Positions 27,201 through 42,200 of a stretch of DNA of 64,000 nt are shown piece after piece (position 1 is the stretch's first letter; every line of letters begins with the position of its first letter). The notes below the pieces were generated by a model. The model was given only the letters and a program-made list of their open reading frames with translations. It searched no databases and was not told where the DNA came from. This DNA is from Macrostomum hystrix (taxonomy: Eukaryota > Platyhelminthes > Macrostomidae), in NCBI GenBank assembly GCA_950097015.1, contig CATNEN010000003.1, positions 13,931,001-13,995,000 of the forward strand. Direction: 5' to 3'. Made by a program: the position numbers and the translations under genes.

Positions 27201-30200
27201 GCGGCACATCAAAGGATGAAAGTAATAAAGTAGCGGCACATCAAAGGATAAAACTAATTAAGTAGCGGCACATCAAAGGATAAAAGTAATTAAGTAGCGG
27301 CCCATCAAAGGATAAAAGTAATAAAGTAGCGGCACATCAAAGGATAAAAGTAATTAAGTAGCGGCACATTAAAGGATAAAAATAATCAAGTAGCGGCACA
27401 TAAAAGGATAAAACTAATTAAGTAGCGGCGCATCAAAGGATAAAAATAATCAAGTTGCGGCACATCAAAGGATAAAAGTAATAAAGTAGCGGCACATCAA
27501 AGGATAAAAGTAATAAAGTAGCGGCACATCAAAGGATAAAAGTAATAAAGTAGCGGCACATCAAAGGATAAAAGTAATAAAGTAGCGGCACATCAAAGGA
27601 TAAAAGTAATAAAGTAGCGGCACATCAAAGGATAAAAGCAATTAAGTAGCGGCACATCAAAGGATAAAACGCGAGTAGCGGCACATCAAAAGATAATAAT
27701 AATATAGTAGCGGCACATCCAGGAGGTAAAAATAGTGGTGCAATGCATCAAAAGGAATGACACAGTAGCGGCACATCAAAAGAAAAAATAATATGGAGCG
27801 GCACATAAAAACATTCAGACTGCTATACTTGTCGATTCCTTCCTAGACAAAAAATGTTCTGTTCAAAGTCGTTAGTCGTAGTCGTAATTATTTTTTTCTC
27901 TGTTAGTTTTCTCCTAGTACGTTGTCCAGCGATTTCAAGCATAAAAGCTTTTACGAGTTTCATCTCGTAAAAAAAGTTTTTCTTTCTAAACTTCTTAGAA
28001 GGCCGAATTCTTTTTGGCGAAAGATAATTAGCAAACTTACGTGTTTAAAAATTAGAATGGACGTGTAATGCGCAGGAGACTGGACAGTTTTTATGCGCGA
28101 GGTTGTAGTGAAATTGATTTATATTATTCGCAGTTCTACGAGTATACTTCCTTAGCAAAAAGTAAGAAGTGTTTCAATCATGCGGTCGTGACTTTCCGCG
28201 GCATCTCTCCCGGCCTCACCCCTCGCAATGAAACCACTTTCAGCAAATTTTCTTCTGCTTCAAGAAAATAAGGCATGCGTTTTTCTTAGGGGACAGCGAC
28301 ACGAAAATAATGAAAGCGAGAGCGTTAGAAAAAGAGGTGAGATAGGTCAAATAAGTGTGAGATAACTAGCAATAGTGTGAGATTAGTATATCTTTGAGAT
28401 AAATAGATTTAGTGTGAGATTGATAGAGGTAGAGTGAGATTAATAGATATAGAGTGAGATTGATAGATGTAGAGTGAGATTGATAGAAGTAGAGTGAGAT
28501 TAATAGATGTAGAGTGAGATTGATACAAGTAGAGTGAGATTGATAGATGTAGAGTGAGATTGATATAAATATAGTGAGATTGGTTAAAGTAGACTGAGAC
28601 TAGTAGAAGTAGGGTGAGATTAATAGATGTAGAGTGAGATTGATAGAAGTAGAGTGAGATTAATAGATGTAGAGTGCGATTGATAGAAGTAGAGTTAGAT
28701 TGGTTGAAGTAGACTGAGATTGGTTGAAGTAGGGTGAGATTGGTAGAAGTAGGGTGAGATTAATAGATGTAGATTGAGATAGGTAGAAGTAGAGTGAGAT
28801 TGGTTGAAGTAGACTGAGACTGGTAGAAGTAGAGTGAGATTGATAGAAGTAGAGTGAGATTGGCAGAAATATAGTAAGATTGATAGAAATATAGTGAGAT
28901 TGATAGAAATATAGTGAGATTGATGGAAATATAGTGAGATTGATAGAAATATAGTGAGATTGATAGAAATATAGTGAGATTGACAGAAATATAGTAAAAT
29001 TGATAGAAATATAGTGAGATTGAAAGAAATATAGTGAGATTGATAGAAATATAGTGAGATTGATGGAAATATAGTAAGATTGATGGAAATATAGTGAGAT
29101 TGATAGAAATATAGTGAGATTGATAGAAATATAGTGAGATTGATAGAAATATAGTGAGATTGATAGAAATATAGTGAGATTGACAGAAATATAGTAAGAT
29201 TGATAGAAATATAGTGAGATTGAAAGAAATATAGTGAGATTTATAGAAATATAGTGAGATTGATGGAAATATAGTAAGATTGATGGAAATATAGTGAGAT
29301 TGATAGAAATATAGTGAGATTGATAGAAATATAGTGAGATTGATAGAAATATAGTTAGATTAATAGAAATATAGTAAGATTAATAGAAATATAGTGAGAT
29401 TGATAGAAATATAGTGAGATTGATAGAAATATAGTGAGATTGATAGAAATATAGTAAGATTGATAGAAGTAGATTGAGACTGGTAGAAGTAGGGTGAGAT
29501 TAGTGGAAGTAGAGTGAGATTAGTAGAAGTAGGGTGAGATTGATAGAAGTAGAGTGCGATTAATAGAAGTAGAGTGAGATTGGTTAAAGTAGAGTGAGAT
29601 TGGTAGAAATATACTGAGATTGGTAGAAGTAGAGTGAGAGTGAGATTGATAGAAGTAGAGGGAGATTGGTAGAAGTAGATTGAGATTGATAGAAATATAG
29701 TGAGATTGGTAGAAGTAGAGTGCGATTGGTAGATGTAGAGTGAGATTGATAGAAGTAGAGTGAGATTGGTAGAAATATAGTGAGATTGGCAGAAATATAG
29801 TAAGATTGATAGAAATATAGTAAGATTGATAGAAATATAGTAAGATTGATAGAAATATAGTGAGATTGATAGAAATATAGTGAGATTGATAGAAATATAG
29901 TGAGTTTGATAGAAATATAGTAAGATTGATAGAAATATAGTGAGATTGATAGAAGGGGGCGAGTGGGTCAGCGGCTAACGTCGCTGCCTCGCACTCCAAA
30001 GGACGCTAGTTCGATTCACCCTTTAAGTCACGATTAATTTCGGGACTTGTTGGGAGGTTTGGACAGTAGCGACCGGCGGAGGTGCACCATATTTCGTGCA
30101 ATCAAAGCTTGAAATAATAGCTTCGCTCCTACCTTCTGTGTGCCTGTTCTGCGTTGTGTGAGTTGTGTGCGTTGGCGCTGGGGCGTGAGGCCTTGTGGGG

Positions 30201-33200
30201 GGTGGCTGGAGGGCGGGTGTACACCAGCTTTCTGGACTTCCGTCAGCGCGATTGGATAAGTGTACACTCATCACCCGGCCCCCCCTGAGGACTGATTTCT
30301 TATCAGCCTTCCGCCCCGACTTGGTCTGCTCTGTGCGTGTGGGGCGGGGGTGGGGGACACTGCTGCCTATTCTGGGTGCCTCCTGCCCTCCCCGGCTGGT
30401 CTGTGCTGCTGTATGTGGTGCCTGCTCAGGGGAGGCGGCGCGATTGGCGCTAAGCGCCTAGTTCGCCGGTCTGGGGGCGTGCCGCTCCGTCGCTTGTGCG
30501 ACAAGTGCCCCAGGCCCCCTGCAGATAGATAGATAGAGAGATTGATAGAAATATAGTGAGATTGGTTGAAGTAGATTGAGATTGGTAGAAGTAGGGTGAG
30601 ATTGGTAGAAGTAGAGTGAGATTTGTACAAGTAGAGTGAGATAGAGACATATAAGGAAAGGTAAAGTAAGAAGTAGACAAGTAGAAGTAGAGAGGCGGTC
30701 AAGAGGCCGGTGGCTGGGATCTTACGGAAAATCTATCCGATACTATCGCCAACGATACATCATTAATTTATTTTTATTTTACTATACTAGCACGATGGCA
30801 CTTAGTGTATTCTACAGGGCGCACCTACGGTGTGGCAGTTAAACTGCACTAAACGACACTGCATTCTCGTTTTTGAACCAGTAAAATTTCACCAGTAAAA
30901 ATATGTATAGACACCCTGCATGACTGCTCATTAGAGTCAGTTCTGGACACCCTACATGACTGCTCATTAGAGTCAGTTGTGGACACCCTGCATGACAGCT
31001 CATTAGAGTCAGTTGTGGAGTTGTGGACACCCTACGTGACTGCTCATTAGAGTCAGTTGTGGACACCCTACGTGACTGCTCATTAGAGTCAGTTGTGGAC
31101 ACCCTACGTGACTGATCATTAGAGTCGATTGTGGACACCCTACGTGACTGATCATTAGAGTCAGTTGTGGACACCCTACGTGACTGATCATTAGAGTCGG
31201 TTGTGGACACCCTACATGACTGCTCATTAGAGTCAGTTGTGGACACCCTACGTGACTGCACATTAGAGTCAGTTGTGGAGTTGTGGACACCCTGCATGAC
31301 TGCTCATTAGAGTCAGTTGTGGAGTTGTGGACACCTGCATGACTGCTCATTAGAGTCAGTTGTGGAGTTGTGGACACCCTGCATGACTGCTCATTAGAGT
31401 CAGTTGTGGAGTTGTGGACACCCTGCATGACTGCTCATTAGAGTCAGTTGTGGACACCCTGCATGACTGCTCATTAGAGTCAGTTGTGGACACCCTGCAT
31501 GACTGCTCATTAGAGTCAGTTGTGGACACCCTGCATGACTGCTCATTAGAGTCAGTTGTGGACACCCTGCATGACTGCTCATTAGAGTCAGTTGTGGACA
31601 CCCTGCATGACTGCTCATTAGAGTCAGTTGTGGACACCCTGCATGACTGCTCATTAGAGTCAGTTGTGGACACCCTGCATGACTGCTCATTAGAGTCAGT
31701 TGTGGACACCCTGCATGACTGCTCATTAGAGTCAGTTGTGGACACCCTGCATGACTGCTCATTAGAGTCAGTTGTGGACACCCTACGTGACTGCTCATTA
31801 GAATCAGTTGTGGACACCCTACGTGACTGATCATTAGACGGACACTATTATCCTCTCATGTTACTGTGTGCGAATTCTCTTCTAGAAGCATTTGCGCGTT
31901 CGTTAAAGGCTTTAAGAAGGCAGACAATAAACTTGCTTTTAAAATGTGTTCGTATTGAAAGTTTATTGAAGCATGCCGAGCATGTGACACCACTTAGATT
32001 TTGCTTTTTATTTTTCTATGGCTTCACTGCATCACTTTTTTTAGAGAAGCCATGTTTATTTGAAATTGATAGAGAAATATTTCACACTGGCTTGACCTTG
32101 CCAGCTATTATTAAGCTGGACTGCCGGACCGCGGGCCAGATGCGGCCCTCGAAGCTCCCAAATCCGGCCCGTTGCCCCATTCGACTCCTATAGTATCCTG
32201 TCTCATCTCTCCCGTGTCTCATCTCTCCCGTGTCTCATCTCTCCCGTGTCTCATCTCTCCCGTGTCTCATCTCTCCACTGTCTCATCTCTCCCGTGTCTC
32301 ATCTCTCCCGTGTCTCATCTCTCCCGTGTCTCATCTCTCCCGTGTCTCATCTCTCCACTGTCTCATCTCTCCCGTGTCTCATCTCTCCCGTGTCTTATCT
32401 CTCCCGTGTCTCATCTCTCCACTGTCTCATCTCTCCCGTGTCTCATCTCTCCCGTGTCTCATCTCTCCCGTGTCTCATCTCTCCACTGTCTCATCTCTCC
32501 CGTGTCTCATCTCTCCACTGTCTCATCTCTCCCGTGTCTCATCTCTCCATTGTCTCATCTCTTCCCTGTATCATCTCTCCCGTGTCTCATCTCTCACCTG
32601 TCTCATCTCTCCCGTGTCCCAACTCTCCACTCTCTCATCTCTCCTGTGTCTCAACTCTTCCTTGTCTTATCTCTTTGCTGTCTCCTCTCTTTCCTGTCTT
32701 ATCTCTCTCCTGTCGCATCTCTTCTATGTCTCATCGCTTTCCTGTCTCATCTCTCACTGTCTCCTCTCTTCTATGTCTCATCTCTCTCCTGTCTCATCTC
32801 TCCCCTGTCTCATGTCTCCCATGTCTTATCGCTTTCCTGTCTCATCTCTCACTGTCTCATCTCTCCCCTGTCTCATGTCTCCCATGTCTCATGTCTCCCA
32901 TGTCTCATGTCTCGCATGTCTCATGTCTCCCATGTCTCATGTCTCCCATGTCTCATGTCTCCCATGTCTCATGTCTCCCATGTCTCATGTCTCCCATGTC
33001 TCATGTCTCCCATGTCTCATCTCTCCCATGTCTCATGTCTCCCATGTCTCATGTCTCCCATGTCTCATCTCTCCCATGTCTCATGTCTCCCATGTCTCAT
33101 CTCTCCCGTGTCTCATCTCTCCCATGTCTCATCTCTCCCATGTCTCATGTCTCCCATGTCTCATGTCTCCCATGTCTCATCTCTCCCATGTCTCATGTCT

Positions 33201-36200
33201 CCCATGTCTCATCTCTCCCGTGTCTCATCTCTCCCATGTCTCATCTCTCCCATGTCTCATGTCTCCCATGTCTCATGTCTCCCATGTCTCATCTCTCCCA
33301 TGTCTCATGTCTCCCATGTCTCATCTCTCCCGTGTCTCATCTCTCCCATGTCTCATCTCTCCCATGTCTCATGTCTCCCATGTCTTATCGCTTTCCTGTC
33401 TCATATCTTACTGTCTCATTTCTTCCCTGTTTCATTTATCCCGTGTCTAATCCTGTCTAATCTCTCACTTGTCTCATTTATTATTGTCTCATTTCTCCCC
33501 TTTCTCATATTCCTACAGGTAATACAGTTAAGACTAATAAGTTTGCCGACCCCTGAGCTCTAGTTATTGTTAAAAATTTTCTCCATCAGTTGTGACAGTA
33601 AAAATAACATTGTCTACTTACTAAACTACAGGCAAACAAAAATTTTGTATTAGGAAATGAAAAAATTGCTTTGCCAATGCTTCAAAGGTTGGGGATTAAT
33701 ATAATTTTATTCTTTGAGAAATAATTTCTTTATTTGGGCTTCAAAACACACACGCACAGTCCTATGCGTACTGCATTGAGCCTTTGTCAATCTCAAATAT
33801 CCCAAATCCCACGCGCTATCTTTTAATTAAAAGCGGCACTAGTGGTAAAAAAATGGGTCGCATTACAATTCATACTAAAGAATTAATAATATTCATTCCG
33901 TTTATTTTTACTTACCATAAACAGAGGAAATGAGATTTTGAATAATAAAAGCAGAATATAAAGTATAGATTCAGAAGAAACGTGTGTGTGTATGTGATTG
34001 TGTGTGAGCGAAAATCGGTAATGAGTATCATATTGCACTTCTAGTGTTAGGTTTTACCTTCACATCGACGTATATATAGCTCAGTGCAGGATGTGGGATG
34101 ATGACAGTTCTGTCAGTCTTCGATTTTCCTCACGCCTGGTTAATACTGTTCAGCTATGTATACTATTGAATATTCTAAATTCACTGCTTTGATTGTTACA
34201 GATCAAATAGTCATGGGAGTTTAAATGTGACTGCCGTCTCGTATTTGGATAACGAGGTAGTAGAAACCCACATCCTCAGTTTGTGATCCGAATCCTCCCT
34301 GATCATCATTTTTGGATCCCAGTCCTCGCACATCCTCAGTTTGTGATCCGAATCCTCCCTGATCATCATTTTTGGATCCCAGTCCTCGCACATCCTCAGT
34401 TTGGGATTCTTATCCTCCCAGATCCTCAGTTTGGGATTCTAATTCTCCCAGATCCTCAGTTTGGGATCCGAATCGTCCTAGATCCTCAGTATGGGATTGT
34501 AATCGTCCTAGATCCTCAGTTTGGGATTGTAATCGTCCTAGATCCAGAGTTTGGGATTCTAATCGTCCCAGATCCAGAGTTTGGGATTCTAATCGTCCCA
34601 GATCCAGAGTTTGGGATTCTAATCCTACTAAATATATCAAAAAGCTCTTACGAATATTCGTATTACAATCGCCCAAATCCCAGTCTATTTTCAGTTGTTA
34701 TTTTTTGTAGTCTTCAGGATTAAATTGACACCTTCCCATATTCGATGTCTGCAGTTTGGAAATGAATTAGCTTTTTGCTCAACTTTCTAATCTGAGCGGA
34801 AAATTCTAGGAATAGAATATATGGCGCTCCTGACAGCAACACCTAATTTATTACTCTAATCTTTCTTGTAAAACACGCATTTGCAAATGATTTGATTGAA
34901 ACTCAATCCGGGTGATTCGGATAATGAAACAACATTTCCTACGTTTTCGTTCACTCAGTGAAAAATTAGATTATCTTGCTTTGACAAACTGCAAATATTT
35001 CTCTCAGAAAAATATATTTCTCAGTTGCTTAAGCTCCTCAGAATGAGTAGCTCAAGTTCCCAGATCCTCAGAATGAGTAGCTCAAGTTCCCAGATCCTCA
35101 GAATGAGTAGCTCAAGTTCCCAGATCCTCAGAATGAGTAGCTCAAGTTCCCAGATCCTCAGAATGAGTAGCTCAAGTTCCCAGATCCTCAGAATGAGTAG
35201 CTCAAGTTCCCAGATCCTCAACATGAGTAGCTCAAGTTCCCAGATCTAGCTCAAGTTCCCAGATCCTCAACATGAGTAGCTCAAGTTCCCAGATCTAGCT
35301 CAAGTTCCCAGATCCTCAGAATGAGTAGCTCAAGTTCCCAGATCCTCAGAATGAGTAGCTCAAGTTCCCAGATCCTCAGGATGAGTAGCTCAAGTTCCCA
35401 GATCCTCAGAATGAGTAGCTCAAGTTCCCAGATCCTCAGAATGAGTAGCTCAAGTTCCCAGATCTAGCTCAAGTTCCCAGATCCTCAGAATGAGTAGCTC
35501 AAGTTCCCAGATCCTCAGAATGAGTAGCTCAAGTTCCCAGATCCTCAGAATGAGTAGCTCAAGTTCCCAGATCCTCAGAATGAGTAGCTCAAGTTCCCAG
35601 ATCCTCAGAATGAGTAGCTCAAGTTCCCAGATCCTCAGAATGAGTAGCTCAAGTTCCCAGATCCTCAGGATGAGTAGCTCAAGTTCCCAGATCCTCAGAA
35701 TGAGTAGCTCAAGTTCCCAGATCCTCAGAATGAGTAGCTCAAGTTCCCAGATCTAGCTCAAGTTCCCAGATCCTCAGAATGAGTAGCTCAAGTTCCCAGA
35801 TCCTCAGAATGAGTAGCTCAAGTTCCCAGATCCTCAAGATGAGTATCTTAACTTCCCAAATCATTAGGATGAGTAGCTATAATATAAAAGTAAATATTTT
35901 TACTGTTTGTTTCATTTCTTATATTGAGGGTGGTGAGTGGCAAAGCGGTTAACGCGTTTGCCTCTCGCACCAAGGTCCCTAAGCTCGATTTCTCGGCGAG
36001 GCAAGCCTGTGTGAGTCTGTGCCTGCGTACAGTATCTGTGTGCGTGTGTGCTCAGGAGTCAGCGAAATGAGCAGAATTGCCCCCTCGCTGGCTGCGGGTC
36101 TAGTGTCACCAAATGATGTGCCATTACCGCAGCCCTCCTGCAAATATTATTAATACATTTGCTATGATTCCAGAATAACTAATCTAAGCTATTCATAATC

Positions 36201-39200
36201 CCGCATAAAAATATCTGGCATTTCAGACCGCAGCCAGTGGACATTGTCGCCGGACAATGAGGATCTAAACGCTAGCCTAAGAGAAGATTTCTATTATGAT
36301 CAAAGTCCCAGCTCTAGCTTAGCTAATGCCCTGTTAGAGATGCATTCGCAGCCTTCTGAACACCTGCTGAAATTGTGTGACCAATTATCTGAATACCTCA
36401 GCCCGGTCGATCGCTTTGGCACACCAAATCCTGAGGTGGATTATCCCCTACTGTTGGAAACAATACGAGCATTGCTATTTAACGCCAAAGTCAATTGCAC
36501 AGCCGGCAATGATCAAAGCGGTGTGGAACAATGCGAACTGTATCTGGGCCGTGTGGATCTGATGACATTGTTAGTTAAGCACAATTATAACGATTTGCCG
36601 AAACTGTCCACCCTTGGTAGTCAAAGGACGCTTCAATTGCTGAGAGATCGTCTGCTTCGTCACGAGCGATTGGATCTGGCTCTGCAGGTTTCTACTAAAT
36701 GTAATCTGGACCCCACCGGAGTGTGGTTCGCCATGGGTGTGCGCGATCTGAGCTTGCACGGATTGGAGAAAGCTAGAGAGAAATTTGACAGGTGTTTAAA
36801 GGTAAGATTGATTACATTTACCTTTTTTCAAACCTAATATTGTGTGTAATTCTCGGCTTTCTAAAAGCATTCGCATCCGACCTCTTAAAAGCGGCCCTCT
36901 AAAATTCCGCCCTCTTAAAATCCGCCCTCTAAAATTCCGCCCTCTAAAATTCCGCCCTCTAAGAATCCGCCCTCTAAAATTTCGCCCTCTAAAATTCCGC
37001 CCTCCAAGAATCCGCCATCTCAATATCCGCCCTCTTAAAATCGGCCCTCTAAAATTCCGCCCTCTTAAAATCTGCCCTCTTAAAATCGGCCCTCTAAAAT
37101 TCCGCCCTCTTAAAATCCGCCCTTTTAGAATCCGCCCTCTAAAATTCCGCCCTCTAAAATTCCGCCCTCCAAGAATCCGCCATCTCAATATCCGCCCTCT
37201 TAAAATCCGCCCTCTAAGAATACGCCCTCTTAAAATCCGCCCTCTTAAAATCGGCCCTCTAAAATTCCGCCCTCTTAAAATCCGCCCTTTTAGAATCCGC
37301 CCTCTAAGAATCCGCCATCTTAAAATCCGCCCTCTAAAATTCCGCCCTCTTAAAATCCGCCCTTTTAGAATCCGCCCTCTAAGAATCCGCCATCTTAAAA
37401 TCCGCCCTCTAAAATTCCGCCCTCTAAAATTCCGCCCTCTAAAATTCTGCCCTCCAAGAATCCGCCATCTCAATATCCGCCCTCTTAAAATCCGCCCTCT
37501 AAGAATCCGCCCTCTAAAATTCCGCCCTCTTAAAATCTGCCCTCTTAAAATCGGCCCTCTAAAATTCCGCCCTCTTAAAATCCGCCCTTTTAGAATCCGC
37601 CCTCTAAAATTCCGCCCTCTAAAATTCCGCCCTCCAAGAATCCGCCATCTCAATATCCGCCCTCTTAAAATCCGCCCTCTAAGAATACGCCCTCTTAAAA
37701 TCCGCCCTCTTAAAATCGGCCCTCTAAAATTCCGCCCTCTTAAAATCCGCCCTTTTAGAATCCGCCCTCTAAGAATCCGCCATCTTAAAATCCGCCCTCT
37801 AAAATTCCGCCCTCTTAAAATCCGCCCTTTTAGAATCCGCCCTCTAAGAATCCGCCATCTTAAAATCCGCCCTCTAAAATTCCGCCCTCTAAAATTCCGC
37901 CCTCTAAAATTCTGCCCTCCAAGAATCCGCCATCTCAATATCCGCCCTCTTAAAATCCGCCCTCTAAGAATCCGCCCTCTAAAATTCCGCCCTCTTAAAA
38001 TCCGCCATTTTCAACTCCGCCCTTTTAAAATCCGCCCTCTAAGAATCCGCCCTCTAAAATTCCGCCCTCTTAAAATCCGCCATTTTCAACTCCGCCCTTT
38101 TAAAATCCGCCTTCTTAGAATCCGCCCTCTAAGAATCCGCCATCTTGATATCCGCCCTCTAAGAACCTGCCCTCCTAAAATCCACTATCTAAAATTCCGC
38201 CCTCTAAAAACTTTTCTTCGTATTAGAGATCAAAATATTTCAAGTGTGTTGTTACTTTACCGAAAAAAAATAATTTCTGGATTTGTCGTACCTTAGTAGA
38301 TTATATAACACACAGAGTTATTCGCATTTTTAACATAGCTCTTCCTAATTAGGTTACCTTTTATTCAAATTCGTCGTTTTTTCCGGACTTTAACTACGTA
38401 TTTCCGGGTTTGTCGTTTCTCCAGATTTTTTTTCGGAGTTTCGAGTTTGTCGTTTCTAGTAAGTTTTTCTATCGTTCTGATTGGTTCGTATATTCAAATT
38501 AAATAATTATTTTTATTTAGGTTACTTTTTCAGTCTTTTTGTACTTCTCCGGGTTTGGCGTTTTTTCTCGACGAAGTTGTCGTTAAGTATTTCATAGAAT
38601 TTCTACGTTTTAGAACGTTTTAGAATATTGGGTCGATAAAGTCTTTAAAATGATGCCCTGACAACAGAAGCATTTTAGCATTCCATCGCATGTCGTTTAA
38701 AACCATTGTCGATGGGCTAAAGGATGTTTGCCACCTGAATTTCCTTATTTGGGAATTTTTCGCTCTCTATCTATAGTTTTCCCTATTAAGTAATGCGTAA
38801 GTCTGTCTATTGTTTGCCTGTGTCTTCCCAATTCTGCTTTATTCCTCTCCTACTTTGCTTTTTAAGTGTCATGCGTTCAACCATTCAACTGGCTTCTGTG
38901 AGGTTGAAAGGAAGGCATTGGCAAGAATAGGAAATCGGAAAAGTGCAAATCTTATTTACAATCGCGTGTTTTTTCAACTTTTATTACCTCTGTTTATTGC
39001 GAATGCGCTAAAGGCAACATGCTAAAACTGTTAAAACTGATCAAACCCGAAAATTTACAAATCTGAAACTGTACAAACTGTACAAACCTGAAACTGTGCA
39101 TACCCGAAACTCTACAAACCCGAAACTGTACAAACCTTCAAATTTACAAACCTTAAACTGTACAAACCTGGAACTGTACAAGCCTAAAATTGTACAAATC

Positions 39201-42200
39201 TGAAACTTTCCAAACCTTCAAATTTACAAACCTGAGACTGTACAAGCCTGAAAGTGTACTAACCTGAAACTGTACAAATCTATAACTGTACAAACCTGAG
39301 ACTGTACAAACCTGAGACTGTACAAACCTGAGACTGTACAAACCTGAGACTGTACAAACCTGAGACTGTACAAACCTGAGACTGTACAAACCTGAGACTG
39401 TACAAACCTGAGACTGTACAAACCTGAGACTGTACAAACCTGAGACTGTACAAACCTGAAACTGTGCAAATCTATAACTATAGAAACCTGAAACTGTACA
39501 AACCCAAAACTGTACAAACCTGAAACTGGACAAATCTAAAACTGTACAAATATAAAACTGTACAAATATAAAACTGTACAAATCTAAAACTGTACAAACC
39601 TGAGACTGGACAAACCTGAAACTGTACAAATCTAAGATTGTACGAATATAAAACTGTACAAACCTGAAACTGTACAAACCCAAAACTTTACAAATCTGAA
39701 AATGTAAAAATCTAGAAACGATTGAAACTAAAAACAAAAGTGGGGTAGAGTGGGTTAAGGAGGCGCCAGTTATAAAGGAGTGGGGGTGGGTGTCAGTGGG
39801 GGCATTCCGATTTCAGTGGGGTGGGGCTGGCGCGGCTGGCGGCGAATATCTAATGTTATTTGGTTGTTTAAATAAAATTAATATATTTTATTCAGGTAAA
39901 ATTTCAAGGTCTAAAATAGCGGAATTTACATACAGATAGGTCGATGCAAATTCTAGCTTACTTGGTCTTATGCGCAGTTAAATTTATTATGAAAGTCTGT
40001 CTAGTGTTAAAACCAGTCGACTGTTAGTTTAGTTTTAGTAAAAGTTTTCAAAAATGCGAGCTTGTCTGAAAAGCGGACATCCGAACATAAAAGGATACTT
40101 TAGCTTGCCTTCAAGCCTTTAAACCGGTTTTTAAAGTCTATTTTCGTGGAAGAAAATTGTAGCTCGTATGTCTCAATGTTTTTTGGTTTGTAAATACCAG
40201 GTTATAACAACAGGTTAATATATTTATTTTCAAAATTATTAAAAGTTTAAACTGTGTTTACAGTTGTGTTTGCGATAATTTGAAAGTTGATTATCGTTAA
40301 TTAATTATAATTAAAAAACACTTACACTTATAATTAAAACAAATTAATTAAACAATAGAGTAAGTTTAACCAATATTGTGTGCTTGAATAGTTCAAAAAA
40401 AGAAGAAGCTGATGTACATTTTTGCGAGCGTTGGGCCATTAATTTTGTTTGTAATATCGATTTAATTTTACGTTAATAATCGTTTGTACGCGTTTATGAA
40501 TGACAAGTAATATTATGATATCGATAAGTACAGTAATAACAGGTTCAAAATGGAAATAGTTACTTTTAGCATAAATAGTTTTATTTTTTTAATCTAGAAA
40601 ACAAGGTTATGATTTCTAAATAAAAACAAAAAATAGGTAAAGCATGAAAACAGTATAGTACTATTAAGAATAACAAGTAAACAACTAATTAAAAAACTCA
40701 ACGATGAAAAAAATAGTGTAAGTCTACTCGACCCAGATAGCGCAGTCATGAAGCTTAAAATTTTCTTCACACCCCAATGCCCGCTGCTCTGACACCACTT
40801 TAACACCTCGAGACCCCCCGCTCTGACACCACTTTAACACCTCGAGACCCCCGCCGCTCTAACACCACTTTAACACCTCGAGACCCCCGCCGCTCTGACA
40901 CCACTTTAACACCTCGAGACCCCCGCCGCTCTGACACCACTTTAACACCTCGAGACCCCCGCCACTCTAACACCACTTTAACACCTCGAGACCCCCGCCG
41001 CTCTAACACCACTTTAACACCTCGAGACCCCCGCCGCTCTGACACCACTTTAACACCTCAAGACCCCCGCCGCTCTGACACCACTTTAACACCTCGAGAC
41101 CCCCACCGCTCAGACACCACTTTAACACCTCGATACCCCCGCCGCTCTGACACCACTTTAACACCTCGATACCCCGCCGCTCAGACACCACTTTAACACC
41201 TCGATACCCCGCCACTCTGACACCACTTTAACACCTCGATACCCCGCCGCTCTGACACCACTTTAACACCTCGATACCCCGCCGCTCTGACACCACTTTA
41301 ACACGCCGAGACCCCGATGCTCTGACAAAAATTTCTTACCTCTAAATCTCCGCCGCTCTGCACTTTAAAACCTCAAAACCCCCACCGTTTCGACACAATT
41401 TTACTAACTATACGATATACATCCATAGAGGCATTTCACAAACCCGGAATTTCGCAGCATCGAACGACACTCTTTCATCGGAACGAAATTTAAAAGTTTC
41501 GTAGGGTATAGCTTTTTTAAAAGCTTCAGGGCCGAAACTTTAAGACAGTGAACTTTCAGGGAACAAAACTTCAAGAAGTGCAACTCCAGGGAACAAAACT
41601 TCAAGAAGGGAAACTTCAGGGACAAAACTTCATGGAAGCGAAATTCCAAGGAAAAAAACTTCAAGGAAAGGAAACTTCCGAGACAAAACTTCAGGGAAGT
41701 AAAACTTCAAGGACAAAATTTCAAGGAAATGAAACTTCAGGAAGGGAGACTTCAGAAACAAAACTTCTAGGAAGGGAAACTTCAGGAACAAAACTTCAGG
41801 GATGTGAAACTTCAGGGAAGTGAAACTTCAGGGAAGTGAAACTTCAGGGAAGTGAAACTTCAGGGATGTGAAACTTCAGGGAAGTGAAACTTCAGGGAAG
41901 TGAAACTTCAGGGAAGTGAAACTTCAGGGAAGTGAAACTTCAGGGAAGTGAAACTTCAGGGAAGTGAAGCTTCAGGGAAGTGAAACTTCAGGGAAGTGAA
42001 ACTTCAGGGATGTGAAACTTCAGGGAAGTGAAACTTCAGGGAAGTGAAACTTCAGGGAAGGGAGACTTCAGGAACAAAACTTCAGAAAGGTAAACGTTAA
42101 GGAAGCGAAACTCCAAGGAAAAAAACTTCATGGAAGGGAAATTTCGATGCTGTACAATTTTGACGTTGTGAAATTACGAGTTTTTTAAAGCGTCCTCATG

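Noticed and set aside
31356-31834. Repetitive ORFs on both strands over the 36-bp array
   Set aside because: Repeat artefact in intron 18.
32172-33563. Three overlapping ORFs of about 400-460 codons, Ser/Leu/Cys-rich
   Set aside because: All three frames of a 16-bp array are open at once, which is not how a real coding region behaves.
36842-38296. 484-codon plus-strand and 380-codon minus-strand ORFs rich in Arg/Pro/Lys
   Set aside because: Pure 15-bp repeat in intron 19; open on both strands for the same arithmetic reason.
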